Below are positions 10,835 to 20,394 of a stretch of 64,000 bases of DNA, piece by piece (positions within the stretch are counted from its first letter, which is position 1; each line of letters opens with the position of its first letter). Both the position numbers and the translations under genes were made by a program. Origin of the DNA: Diadophis punctatus similis. Its lineage: Eukaryota; Chordata; Lepidosauria; Squamata; Dipsadidae. Below the pieces are notes generated by a model. That model was given only the letters and a program-made list of their open reading frames with translations. It ran no database searches and was not told where the DNA came from. The stretch is taken from contig JALIGW010000002.1 in the NCBI GenBank assembly GCA_023053685.1, forward strand, positions 253,234,239 through 253,298,238. Direction: 5' to 3'.

Positions 10835-10984
10835 TACAGATTAACAGAGTTGGAAGGGACCTTACAAGTCATCTAGTCCAACCCCCTGCCCAAGCAGGAG
10901 ACCCTACATTTGCCTCTACCTAGGATTGAACTCACAACCTCCTGATTATGAGGCAAGAGCTCTACTTCTAGGCCACAGCAACTG
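10835..10984 (-). mobile_element. Composite SINE: tRNA-like head joined to a CR1 3' tail
   Basis: On the minus strand a tRNA-like promoter (GTGGCCTAGAAGTAGAGC as box A, GAGTTCAATCCTAGG as box B) is followed directly by the CR1 3' end (GTTGGACTAGATGACTTG, CCTTCCAACTCTG). A plus-strand copy of the same unit lies at 14899-15047. Confidence 0.7.
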
Positions 10985-10998
10985 GGTATATGTATACG

Positions 10999-11031
<33 letters not shown>

Positions 11032-11084
11032 GCATATGCATATGCATATGCATATGCATATGCATATGCATATGCATATGCATA
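10985..11084. repeat. ATATAC/ATATGC hexamer microsatellite
   Basis: Tandem hexamers change from CATATA to GCATAT part way through. The array abuts the palindrome at 11085 and a related array resumes on its other side at 11429. Confidence 0.95.
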
Positions 11085-11429
11085 TCAGAGGTGGGATCCT
11101 ACCTCTGATTGCCGGTGCGGTTAATTGCTGACTTCGCGGCAGAGCCGAAGACTCTGCTCGAGCCTGCTCCCGTTCGCGGAGCGGGAGCCTTTCCCGGGCG
11201 CTTTCCCCGCCCGCATGGATGCCGCCAATGGCGTTCTTTTGCCCTCCGCACATGGCCCCATGCGCAGAGGGCAAAAGAACGCCATTGGCGGCATCCATGC
11301 AGGAGCGGAAAGCGCCCGGGAAAGGCTCCCGCTCCGCGAACGGGAGCAGGCTCGAGCAGAATCTTCGGCTCTGCCGCAAAGTCAGCAATTAACCACACCG
11401 GCAATCAGAGGTAGGATCCCACCTCTGAT
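11085..11429. mobile_element. 345-bp near-perfect palindromic MITE
   Basis: The left end CAGAGGTGGGATCCTACC and right end GGTAGGATCCCACCTCTG are inverted copies, and the whole element folds on itself with arms of about 165 bp around GCACATGGCCCCATGCGC. Related TGCCCTCTGCGCATGCGC text appears near 63380. It separates two blocks of the same type of microsatellite, so it probably inserted into the array. Confidence 0.8.
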
Positions 11430-11617
<188 letters not shown>

Positions 11618-11835
11618 TAACATTTTTACTGATAAAGAAATAAAGGGAGACTAGTATAGATCTATTTCAAGCTATTTAGCTCTCATCAGCTAGCCATAGC
11701 CTTCTGGGATTCGACAAGGCAAACAGCCAATGTTCGAATCCCAGAAGGGTTTGGCTAGCTGATGAGAGCTAAATAGCTTGAAATAGATCTATACTAGTCT
11801 CCCTTTATTTCTTTATCAGTAAAAATGTTATATAT
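11618..11835. repeat. Long inverted repeat
   Basis: Arms of about 100 bp, from AACATTTTTACTGATAAAG to TTCTGGGATTCGA, are repeated in inverted order from TCGAATCCCAGAAGG to CTTTATCAGTAAAAATGTT. About 20 bp separate them. The family was not recognised. Confidence 0.75.
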
Positions 11836-11911
11836 AGAAAAATGGCTTGTCGTGAAAGCGACTGCCTGTATGGCCCCTTTCAAGGCAAAAGGAAGCAGTA
11901 TGCTCCCTCCC

Positions 11912-12232
11912 TGACGAAGTGAGAATTAATCTCACAGAGGCGAAATAGATCTTTCTCCCGGAACTCAAACATTTAGAAATAAAGTCGAAGTTTAAAAGTC
12001 AAATTAAAATATTTATTTTGGTACAAAAACAATAAATTCTGATTGTTTACATTTCTGCTATAAAATGTGACCGCTCCCGGCCAAAGACAAGTCAAGAAGG
12101 GAAGAAAGGAGATTTAGGAATGTACACATACGTACAAGAATATTATATCACGTGGTAGGAATGTACCATTATAATAGATAGGGATGCAGCTCCCTGCATA
12201 TGCATGCAACTGACAATAATCACACCGTGACA
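11912..12232 (+). mobile_element. Solo LTR, family 1 (copy 1)
   Basis: It starts TGACGAAGTG and ends CACCGTGACA. The 5-bp CTCCC lies on both sides (11907-11911 and 12233-12237). It shares the CTTAGAAATAAA-like and AATATTTATTT..GTACAAAA core with 16671-17009, which has a different duplication. It carries AATAAA. No internal coding region is present, as expected of a recombined solo LTR. Confidence 0.85.
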
Positions 12233-12263
12233 CTCCCATATTAGGGTATACCAGGTGATTGAC

Positions 12264-12411
12264 AGAAATATGTATGTCTATGTCTATGTCTATGTCTATG
12301 TCTATATCTATGTCTATATCTATATCTATATCTATATCTATATCTATATCTATATCTATATCTATATCTATATCTATATCTATATCTATATCTATATCTA
12401 TATCTATATAA
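12264..12411. repeat. CTATGT/CTATAT hexamer microsatellite
   Basis: TCTATG units pass into TCTATA units immediately upstream of a Sauria SINE. Confidence 0.95.
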
Positions 12412-12645
12412 GAGCCGAGGTGGCGCAGTGGTGAAGTGCAGCACTGCAGGCTACTTCAGCTGACTGCTAGTTCAGCAGTTCAGCTGTTCAAATCTCACCG
12501 GCTCAAGGTTGACTCAGCCTTCCATCCTTCTGAGGTGGGTAAAATGAGGATCCAGATTGTTGGGGGCAATATGCTGAACTCTGTAAACCGCTTAGAGAGG
12601 GCTGTAAAGCACTATGAAGCGGTATATAAGTCTAAGTGCTATTGC
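12412..12645 (+). mobile_element. Sauria-type SINE (copy 1)
   Basis: Starts AGCCGAGGTGGCGCAGTGG (box A) with GTTCAAATCTC (box B) and ends with the Bov-B-like GAAGCGGTATATAAGTCTAA and GTGCTATTGCTA. Other copies lie at 20010, 44114 and 51088, and a 3' end only at 32671. Confidence 0.85.
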
Positions 12646-12688
12646 TATCTATCTCTATCTCTATCTCTATCTCTATCTCTATCTCTAA

Positions 12689-12777
<89 letters not shown>

Positions 12778-12868
12778 GAGAGAGAGATAGAGAGAGATAG
12801 AGATAGAGATAAAGATAAAGATAGGTAGGTAGGTAGGTAGGTAGGTAGGTAGGTAGGTAGGTAGGTAG
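12646..12868. repeat. Compound microsatellite: CTATCT, GATA, GACA, GAGATA, GGTA
   Basis: Five blocks of related motifs follow each other directly after the SINE 3' end, which suggests repeated motif turnover in one array. Confidence 0.95.
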
Positions 12869-13275
12869 ATATTAAAGGCAGTTTATAAAAACACAAAACA
12901 ATTAAGATAAAATGTGAATAAATCAGGACTGTTTTTAAGTGCATTTAATTCAGGCATATATTATCATCAGCACGTAGGCATTTAAACATAAACATAAATC
13001 ATATTCTTTGTTTGGGGGTGGGGGAGAGAAATATACACAGAGACTGGCTCCTTGTCTTGAAAATTTATCAGTGGAACAATTAGGAAGACAATTAATGGAA
13101 GGGAGAGGCAAGTCTACAAAGAAACGGAATTTGGGTTGCCAATTTACCAAGGGAAAAGGTCATTTCCTGCTCCTGGGATTTTAATAGTGATTCACTTGGG
13201 AGAAAAGCAGCAGTGGCCAAGTTTTTTTTTTTAAATCATGTGTGAAAAACTATCTAAGTTAACTATCTAAGTTGC
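12869..13275. other. No recognised feature
   Basis: No exon or named repeat seen. Confidence 0.45.
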
Positions 13276-13650
13276 TACAGGTAGTCCTCCACTTACAACC
13301 CAGAGGTGGTATTCACTTACTTTTCCTACCGGTTAGCAAATGTGAGTGTGTGCATACGCACACTCACTTCGGTTGCGCGTGCGCCTTTTGCGCATATGCA
13401 CGGTCTTTTGTGCATGCGCTTTGCTCGCACGTGCAGCTTGCACGCATACGCACGGCTTCAAAAAGTGCCTAAATAGGACGGCATAGTGCCAGGGAGGGGG
13501 GGCGGCCCACCCGCAGGTCGCTACTACCGGTTCACCCGAACCGGTGCAAACCGGCTGAATACTACCTCTGTTACAACCATTTGTTTAGTGACTAAAGTTA
13601 CAATGGCCCTGAAAAGAAGTGATTTATGACTGTTTTTCCACACTTATACT
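13276..13650. mobile_element. Mariner/Tigger-type MITE interrupted by a hAT MITE
   Basis: It starts TACAGGTAGTCCTCCACTTA at 13275. A hAT MITE sits at 13301-13570, after which the MITE resumes with ACAACCATTTGTTTAGTGAC. Removing the insert and one copy of TTACAACC restores the usual MITE text. Confidence 0.7.
13301..13570. mobile_element. hAT MITE, GGTGGTATTCA family (copy 2)
   Basis: Ends are CAGAGGTGGTATTCAC and GAATACTACCTCTG with a perfect 8-bp duplication TTACAACC (13293-13300 and 13571-13578). Confidence 0.85.
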
Positions 13651-13656
13651 GTAAAG

Positions 13657-13780
13657 CAAGGGTGTCAAACTTCTGAATGCATTACATGCTGGCCACACCC
13701 ACCCGTGGTTTAGCGAAGGGGGGGAAAGGTTGCGATACATTGCGTGATGACAACATGACGCCGCGAGTTTGACACCCCCA
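13657..13780. mobile_element. hAT MITE, GGTGTCAAACTC family (copy 2)
   Basis: Ends are CAAGGGTGTCAAAC and GTTTGACACCCCCA. Flanks CTGTAAAG and CTGCAAAG match in 7 of 8 bases. Confidence 0.7.
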
Positions 13781-13789
13781 CTGCAAAGC

Positions 13790-14690
13790 ATTCCAGACTA
13801 TGGCTTCAAAGTAGACCACACTCGGAATACTGCATCCAATTTTGGTCACCATATTATAAAAAAGAAATTGAGACTCTGGAAAGAGTGCAGAGAAGAGCAA
13901 CAATGATTACAGACTTACAGATTATTAGAGTTGGAAGGGACCTTGTAAGTCATCTAGTCCAACCCTCTGCTCAAGCAGGAGTCCCTACACCATTTCAGAC
14001 AAATGGCAGTCCAGTCTCCCCTTGAAGGTCGCAAGTGTTGGGGCTCTCACAACCTCCGCTGGCAAGCTGTTCCACTGGTTGATCGCTCTCACCGTCAGAA
14101 AGTTTCTCCTTATTTCCAGGTTGAATCTCTCCTTGGTCAGCTTCCATCCATTATTCCTTGTCTGGCCATCTGGTGCCTTGGAAAACAGCCTGACCCCCTC
14201 CTCTCTATGGCAGCCTCTCAAATATTGGAACACTGCTATCATGTCACCCCTGGTCCTTCTCTTCGCTAGACTGGCCAAGCTCAGTTCCTGCAACCGCTCT
14301 TCGTATGTTAAAGTTTCCAGTCCCCTGATCATCCTGATTAGGGGGCTGGAGGCTAAAACATGAATAAGGGTTGTAGGAATTGGGTATGTCCAGTCTAGTG
14401 AAAAGAAGGACTGGGGGTGGCATGATAGCATCTTCCAATATCTGAGAGGCTGCCACAAAGAGGAGGAGGTCAACCTATTTTCCGAAGCACCAGAAGAAGG
14501 CAGGACAAGAAGCAATGAATGGAAACTAATCAAGCAGAGAAGCAACCTGGAACTGAGGAGAAAATTTTTGACAGAACGATTCATCAGTGGAACTGCTTGC
14601 CTTCAGAAGTTGTGAATGCTCCATCACTAGAGGCTTTTAAGAAGAGACTGGTCAGCCACTTGTCTGGAATGATATAGCGTCGTTTTGAGG
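13790..14690 (+). mobile_element. CR1 LINE, split by a second CR1 copy in reverse
   Basis: Plus-strand CR1 ORF2 text runs to about 13907 (LEYCIQFW-type and [14 protein letters not shown] phrases), stops, and resumes at about 14346 with GGCTGGAGGCTAAAACATG. A minus-strand CR1 fragment with its own 3' end (AGAGTTGGAAGGGACC) fills 13915-14340. The outer copy has stops and frameshifts. Confidence 0.7.
13915..14340 (-). mobile_element. CR1 LINE 3' fragment, nested
   Basis: Minus-strand CR1 C-terminus and 3' end inserted into another CR1 copy; the host sequence reads through around it at ATGATTA / CTGATTAG. Confidence 0.7.
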
Positions 14691-14898
14691 ATAGAAGTTG
14701 AAACAATTTATGTCCAGGATGTGAGGGGTCTGTAGTTGTTTTTCACAGCCCTCTTTTTGATTCATGCAGTATATAGGTCCTCAATGGAAGGCATTGCCTT
14801 GTTGCAATGATAATGATAATTAAACCCCTCTTTTTTCCAAATGGGGGGGGGACTTTTTTTGGCATTTCCTCTGCCCTAAACGTGATCAAATGAAGTCT

Positions 14899-15047
14899 TG
14901 CTGCTGTGGCCTAGCGGTGGAGCTCTTGCCTCACAATCAGGAGGTTGTGAGTTCGATCCTAGGTAGAGGCAGATGTAGGGTCTCCTGCTTGGGCAGGGGG
15001 TTGGACTAGATGACCTGCAAGGTCCCTTCCAACTCTGTTAATCTGTT
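14899..15047 (+). mobile_element. Composite SINE: tRNA-like head joined to a CR1 3' tail
   Basis: TGGCCTAGCGGTGGAGC is a good box A and GAGTTCGATCCTAGG a good box B, about 30 bp apart. After GGCAGATG the sequence becomes the CR1 3' end: GGTCTCCTGCTTGGGCAGG, then TTGGACTAGATGACCTGC. No CR1 ORF text precedes it, so the join is not a chance neighbour; the same join occurs in reverse at 10835-10984. Confidence 0.75.
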
Positions 15048-15059
15048 CCTCCCAGCTAG

Positions 15060-15684
15060 CATGTTACAATACTCTGACTTTTTTTCCTTCCTCCTTTCTA
15101 CCGGTACATTAAAGACACGAAACAGTCTAGATTTGAGGAAGCCATGACGGGGCAAAGATTTCCAGTTCCAGTTCCTACATCCAGTACTATGTTTCTAGTT
15201 TGGCCCAGTTTCTCCTTCCTCATATTAGCAACCTGGTTAATAAAGATCCATGGTTATCAACAGCCAAAACCCACAACATCGTCCTCTTTGACTCTCTCTG
15301 TGACCATTTGCAATAAAACCTCCAGTACATTCTGATTGACTATGCCAACTTTCCCCAGTCTGATCCTATTGGGGCACAACTCCCAGAATTCCCAGTCACC
15401 ACACTGCTTAGGAATGCTGGGGGCTGTAGTCCGCCGTATCCAGAAAGCCCTCTTTCACCCACTGTTTGGTTTTGTCTATTTATTTATCTATTTACCGGAT
15501 GTATATGGCTGCTTATCTCATACAAGGTGGCTCACCACAATCTTAAAAACATGGTTAGAAGCCCCATGCTTAGAAGCAGCCACAGGCACCAGATCAAATA
15601 TCCTCACAGCCCAACCTCTATCCTACCCAGGAAAAACCAGATCTTCACAGCTTTGGAATGGCTTGGGTCTTGACTTAGGTTAAA
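15060..15684. other. Mostly unrecognised; weak LINE 3'-like piece near 15470-15560
   Basis: A short TTTATTTATCTATTTACCGG followed by ATATGGCTGC resembles the L2 3' end seen at 38610. Nothing else was recognised. Confidence 0.35.
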
Positions 15685-15755
15685 TTTAGATTTATTATTA
15701 GAGTTGGAAGGGACCTTGTAGGTCATCTAGTCCAACCCCCTGCCCAAGCAGGATA
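15685..15755 (-). mobile_element. CR1 3' end fragment
   Basis: ATTAGAGTTGGAAGGGACC followed by TCATCTAGTCCAACCCCCTG. Confidence 0.7.
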
Positions 15756-15829
15756 AATTTCGGATAAATAACTTAGAGTTATGGGGTTGGACCCCAAAGA
15801 ATCTGGAAGACGGCAGGTTGGAGCTACGT

Positions 15830-15960
15830 CTTTCTCAATCTTGGCAGCTTGAAGATGGATGGACTTCAACTCCCAGAATTCCCCAGTCAGCATGGCTGAT
15901 TGGGGAATTCTGGGTGTTGAAGTCCATCCATCTTCAAGCTGCCAAGATTGAGAAACTCCT
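15830..15960. mobile_element. Fold-back MITE, GGGGAATTCTGGGAG family
   Basis: Inverted arms CTTGGCAGCTTGAAGATG... and ...CATCTTCAAGCTGCCAAG meet at CAGTCAGCATGGCTGATTG. Confidence 0.7.
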
Positions 15961-15965
15961 GGTTT

Positions 15966-16640
15966 AAGGTCCCAGGCCAGGAGGCCTACTGAGAAGCTGT
16001 CAGTTGGACAGCCACCTCCAACGCAGAAGACTTCCTTGTCTCTAAACAAAATCAACTTCATGAAATAAGTCTTTCTGGCACCCCACCCCTCACCTTTCTG
16101 GTCCCCTTGCCTTCACGCCGCTGGCAGTTTCCGGCAGCACCCCATTCCTCATCCCCTTCGTTCTCGCTCTGGCTTGGCTGGCATCTGGCCTTCCTCCATC
16201 TCAGCTCATTCGGACAGTTGTTCTGAGAGGGTTCTCCTACGGCTGCTTCCGCTGCCTCTCTCTCAGCTCTGCCTGGCTACGCCTTGATTTCTACACGGGA
16301 AACCACAAGCTTCCTGTTCTGGCTTGCTGCTCGGCTTCAGGCAGCCATCTGATCGTCTCTCGTGCCTCCTCGTTCACCCCCCCCCAACCCCCACCCTGGC
16401 TGGCCAGAGCAGCAGAGGGAAACAGACAGGTGCGTGGATGGTTTTCGTCCTTCGACTTGCTCAACCTTCAGTTTCTACAACCACTTCCTCTGTCGCAGAC
16501 ACTTGGGGGAAGATAGTTAGGGAGAGTCTGCAATGCATCCTCCCTGTGGCACATCTGCAACACGCTAAGTTCACTTGGAGCTCTGTTTTTCCTTTCTTCA
16601 GGCCTATGTATTAAAAATACATAGTTCACTTTTAACAGAT
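15966..16640. other. No recognised feature
   Basis: A C/T-rich stretch at 16080-16400 has no recognised exon. No named repeat seen. Confidence 0.4.
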
Positions 16641-16670
16641 AACAGATTAACAGAGTTGGAAGGGACCTTG

Positions 16671-17009
16671 TGTTAAGGGAAGAATTCCCCCGTAGAGGCG
16701 ACATTGGATCTTTTACTTGGAATTCAAATACTTAGAAATAAAACCGAGATTAAAATGTCTAATAGAAAATATTTATTTCAGTACAAAACAATATAAAACA
16801 ATAAATCCTGAATAAACTACATATTTGCTACGCAACACGACCTTCCAGGTGGGAAGGCATAACAGAAGTGATTAATGGTGGATAGGAATGTATACATGCG
16901 CAGAACATCATATCACGTGTTCTGTTTGTATTGGAAAGTACCATAATATTTAGGATAGGGGTGCATCACCCTGCATAGACTCACAACTGACAATATTCAC
17001 ATCGTGACA
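16671..17009 (+). mobile_element. Solo LTR, family 1 (copy 2)
   Basis: Starts TGTTAAGGGAAG and ends CATCGTGACA, with CCTTG duplicated at 16666-16670 and 17010-17014. It contains AATAAA sites and shares the family 1 core with 11912-12232. Confidence 0.9.
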
Positions 17010-17056
17010 CCTTGTAGGTCACCTAGTCCAACCTCCCGCCCAAGCAGACCCTACAC

Positions 17057-17491
17057 CAGTGATGGCGAACCTATGGCACGGGTGCCACAGGTGGCACGCG
17101 GAGCCATATCTGCTGGCACACGAGCCATTGCCTAGCTCAGCTCCAGCGCGCATGTGCGCGCCGGCCAGCTGATTTTTGGCTCGCACGGAGGCTCTGGGAG
17201 GGTGTTTTCTGCTTCCGGAGGGCCTCCGGGGGGACTGGGAAGGGTATTTTTGCCCTCCCTAGGCTCCAGGGAAGCCTCTGGAGCCTGGGGAGGATGAAAA
17301 ATGGGCCTACCAGGCCCACCAGAAGTTGGGAAACAGGCCATTTCCGGCCTCCAGAGGCCCTCCGGGGGAGCGGGGGAGGCCGTTTTCGCCCTCCCCAGGC
17401 ATTGAATTATGGGTGTGGGCACTCGCACATGCGCGATAGCACGCGCGCATGCACTTTCGGCACCCGAGGGAAAAAAGGTTCGCCATCACTG
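17057..17491. mobile_element. hAT MITE, GTGATGGCGAACC family (copy 1)
   Basis: Ends CAGTGATGGCGAACCTATGG and GGTTCGCCATCACTG, with CCCTACAC duplicated exactly (17049-17056 and 17492-17499). The core is GC-rich with CTCCGGGGG phrases and no transposase. Confidence 0.9.
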
Positions 17492-17719
17492 CCCTACACC
17501 ATTTCTGACAGATGGCAGTCCAGTCTCTTCTTGAAAGCTTCCAGTGAGGAAGCTCCCACAGCTTCTGAAGGCAAAGTTGTTCCATTGGTTGATTGCTCTC
17601 ACCGTCAGAAAATTTCTCCTTATTTCCAGGTTGAATCTCTCCTTGTTCAGTTTCCATCCATCCTTTTACAGATCTGATGGATTGTCAACCACCTTCTACC
17701 CACCTGTGGACTTTCTGTC

Positions 17720-18012
17720 ATTGATATGATAGCAGAGTTCCAATATGTAAGGGGCTGCCACAAAGAAGAGGTGGATCAACCTATTCTCCAAAGCACCTGA
17801 GGGCTGGATGAGAAGCAATGGATGGAAACTAATCAAGGAGAGAAACAACCTAGGAGGAATTTCCTGAAAGTTAGAACAATTAACCAGTGGAACAACTTGC
17901 CTCTAGAAGTTGTGAATGCTCCAACACTGGAAGTTTTTAAGAAGAGATTGGACTACCTCTTTATCTGAAATGGTATGTAGGATTTCCTGCCTAAGCAAGG
18001 GGTTGGAATAGA
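17720..18012 (+). mobile_element. CR1 LINE 3' fragment
   Basis: Plus-strand CR1 ORF2 C-terminal text (GATAGCAGAGTTCCAATATG to CTGCCTAAGCAAGGGGTTGG), with stops. Confidence 0.7.
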
Positions 18013-18013
18013 A

Positions 18014-18401
18014 CAGGGGTCGGCAACCTTAAACACTCAAAGAGCCATTTGGATCCGTTTCCCACAGGAAAAAAAAACACCAGAAGCCACAAAAACCTTT
18101 TGACATCTAAAATGAAGATAACACTGCATATATCGTTTTTTTACCTTTATGCTATCTATAAAAAAAACTATAGTGTGTTGCATTTATGAAATCAATGACC
18201 TGCTACAGAGAAAATACATTTTTATTCCCGCATGCAACAAAACATTTTGAACTCCGAAAAAAAAAGATGGGTCGAAAAACTCAATAAATCACGTGCCGGC
18301 GGGTGTCGCGCATTGGCAGTTGTGACGCATATTTTGAGCGACAGGGAGCCGCAGCAGAGGGATGGAAGAGCCACATGCGGCTCCAGAGTTGCAGACACCT
18401 G
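18014..18401. mobile_element. hAT MITE, GGTCGGCAACC family
   Basis: Ends CAGGGGTCGGCAACCTTAAA and AGTTGCAGACACCTG. Flanks GAATAGAA and CACTAGAA match in 6 of 8 bases. AGAGCCATTTGG near the left end pairs with GAAGAGCCACATGCGGCTCC on the right. Confidence 0.65.
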
Positions 18402-18449
18402 CACTAGAAGATCTCCAAACGTCCCTTCCAACTCTGTTATTCTATTATT

Positions 18450-18620
18450 CTAGCCCCCAATCTTTTGGGCATCTCTCTGTGGAGAGATTTTTCCACGGAC
18501 CAGAGAGTGTGTGGTTTTGTGTGCTGTGGATGGGGCTTCGCTTGTTTGCGTGGCCCGGTTGCTGGCATGCCACGGCCCGGTGCCGATCCGTGGACCAGGA
18601 ATTGGGGACTCCTGTTCCAG
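18450..18620. mobile_element. hAT MITE, Zaphod-like family
   Basis: Contains GCCCCCAATCTTTTGGG, TTTTTCCACGGACC and the closing GAATTGGGGACTCCTG; related to 3766 and 61556. Confidence 0.6.
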
Positions 18621-18654
18621 CTTTCACAAATGAAAATCGCTATAGGACGGTAGT

Positions 18655-18740
18655 CTTCAACTTACAAGCATGCCGGCTGGGGAATTCTGGGAGTTGAAGT
18701 CTAACCCATCTTAAAGTTGCCAAGGTTGAGAAAGTCTAAT
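18655..18740. mobile_element. Fold-back MITE fragment
   Basis: One arm: GCCGGCTGGGGAATTCTGGG, then GTTGCCAAGGTTGAGAAAG. Confidence 0.55.
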
Positions 18741-19138
18741 CCTGAGGTAAAACTTTTCAGCTAAAGATATAATATCAGGACAGAAAACACAGCCAAGTAA
18801 AAACCCATAAGTGTATCAGAAGAGAAAAGAGCGAAAAGCAAAGGTCAAAGAGGAAACTTTCTTAGTCATTTCTGTTGCTAAGCTCTTTCCATGCTGGGCT
18901 GCTCATGAGATTAGCCTCCAGGGTGATATCTCTGCTATTTCTAGTTGTTTCAGGAAGTAAAACAAAAATAGATGTTTACTCTGATTCTCTGCCATTGCTC
19001 TTTCAATGTGAAGCTACTCCATTGATATCAGTCATATAATGCCGTGACTTGATTTATTTACTTATTAAACTTGTATGCCCCCCCCCAGCTCGCCAAAGGC
19101 AACTAACTCTAGCCAGCATATATTGATTAAAATGCTCC
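18741..19138. other. No recognised feature
   Basis: No exon or named repeat seen. Confidence 0.4.
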
Positions 19139-19139
19139 A

Positions 19140-19375
19140 CAGGTAGTCCTTGACTTACAACCATTCATTTAGAGACTGTTCAAAGTTACAACGGCACTGA
19201 AAAAAAGGGACTTACGGCCATTTTTCACACTTAACGATCGTTGCAACACCCCCATGATCACGTGATCAAAATTCAAACGCTTGGCAATTGTCTCATATTT
19301 ATGACGGTCACAATGTCCCGGGGTCATGGGATCACCTTTTGCAACCTTCTGAGGGGCACATGACATGGATTTTGT
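19140..19375. mobile_element. Mariner/Tigger-type MITE, one half
   Basis: CAGGTAGTCCTTGACTTACA followed by the usual GTTACAACGGCACTGAAAA and GATCACGTGATC text. Confidence 0.65.
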
Positions 19376-19541
19376 AACTTTCGTTAACTAACATGGTTAT
19401 GTTGTATTTTAACTTGATTTCTTTTCTCTCTTTTAAAAGGATGTTCAGGTTTATTGGCTTTTAGCATTCCTAAACTGATAATCAGGCTGGAGAGTAGTTC
19501 CAGATAAGAAAGTGTTTGTTAGTACAAATTGGGGTCTGGTT

Positions 19542-19794
19542 CAGTGGTGGGTTCGTACCGGTGCGGTCCACTCCGCCGTTCCGGTAGGGACCCGCTGATT
19601 GCGGTGCCGTCTTCGCCAGTCCGTTGCGCGGCGCCATCTTTTTTTCTGAATTTTTGGTCTTTTTTTGCTTCCTGCGCATGCATGGAAGCAAAATCTTGTG
19701 AGGGGACGCGCGCGCATAGTGCGCGTGCACGCGGGGGAAACATGAGGATGCGCGCGCAGCGCACCGATAGCCAGGTAAGAGGAACCCGTCCCTG
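19542..19794. mobile_element. hAT MITE, GGTGGGTTCC family (copy 2)
   Basis: Starts CAGTGGTGGGTTCGTACC and ends GGAACCCGTCCCTG. GTCTGGTT is duplicated exactly (19534-19541 and 19795-19802). Confidence 0.85.
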
Positions 19795-20009
19795 GTCTGG
19801 TTTATCTCTTTTGTGAACTCCAACAACCTTTTTTCTTATAATTTACGCCCTTTCTGATGTCAGACTTCATTTTAATGAATATGTGTGATATTATGGGATG
19901 CAAATATGTAACATGTTTGACTACATGTAACTGATATTCTATGCAAAGGGGAAGTTACTTTTACCCTGTCCAACTTTCTTCTTGCATTTTCTTTGTTGTG
20001 TTCACCCTA

Positions 20010-20246
20010 AAAGATGCCGAGATGGCGCAGTGGTTAAATGCAGCACTGCAGGCTACTGCTAGTTCAGCAGTTCAGCTGTTCAAATCTCACCGGCTCATGG
20101 TTGAACTCAGCCTTCCATCCTTCTGAGGTCGGTAAAATGAGGACCCAGATTGTTGGGGGCAATATGCTGAACTCTGTAAACCGCTTAGAGAGGGCTGTAA
20201 AGCACTATGAAGCGGTATATAAGTCTAAGTGCTAAGTGCTATTGCT
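20010..20246 (+). mobile_element. Sauria-type SINE (copy 2)
   Basis: GCCGAGATGGCGCAGTGGTT as box A, GTTCAAATCTC as box B, and the Bov-B-like tail ending GTGCTATTGCTA. Confidence 0.85.
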
Positions 20247-20394
20247 AAAAAGGAATGTAACATGGGGCCCGAGGTTCTCTCTCTCCTTTTTCATAGAGAG
20301 ATCCCACTTTATCAGGGTACCCTAATAAACTGCTTTTAAATGATCTTCCGGCTTGGTTGCTTATTGGGAAGGTAAATCGAGGCAGAACCTAGGG

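Larger units (their letters stand above)
16640..17660 (-). mobile_element. CR1 LINE 3' part, interrupted by a solo LTR and a hAT element
   Basis: The minus-strand CR1 3' end begins at AACAGAGTTGGAAGGGACC, is cut by an LTR (16671-17009), resumes for about 45 bp, is cut again by a hAT element (17057-17491), and continues to about 17660. Both breaks are bounded by exact target duplications, so the order of events can be read: CR1 first, the two others later. Confidence 0.8.

Noticed and set aside
12421..12500. tRNA-like promoter boxes, also at 14905, 20015, 44120 and 59170
   Set aside because: Each belongs to a SINE with a LINE-like tail or long body; the cloverleaf is not conserved, so they are not tRNA genes.
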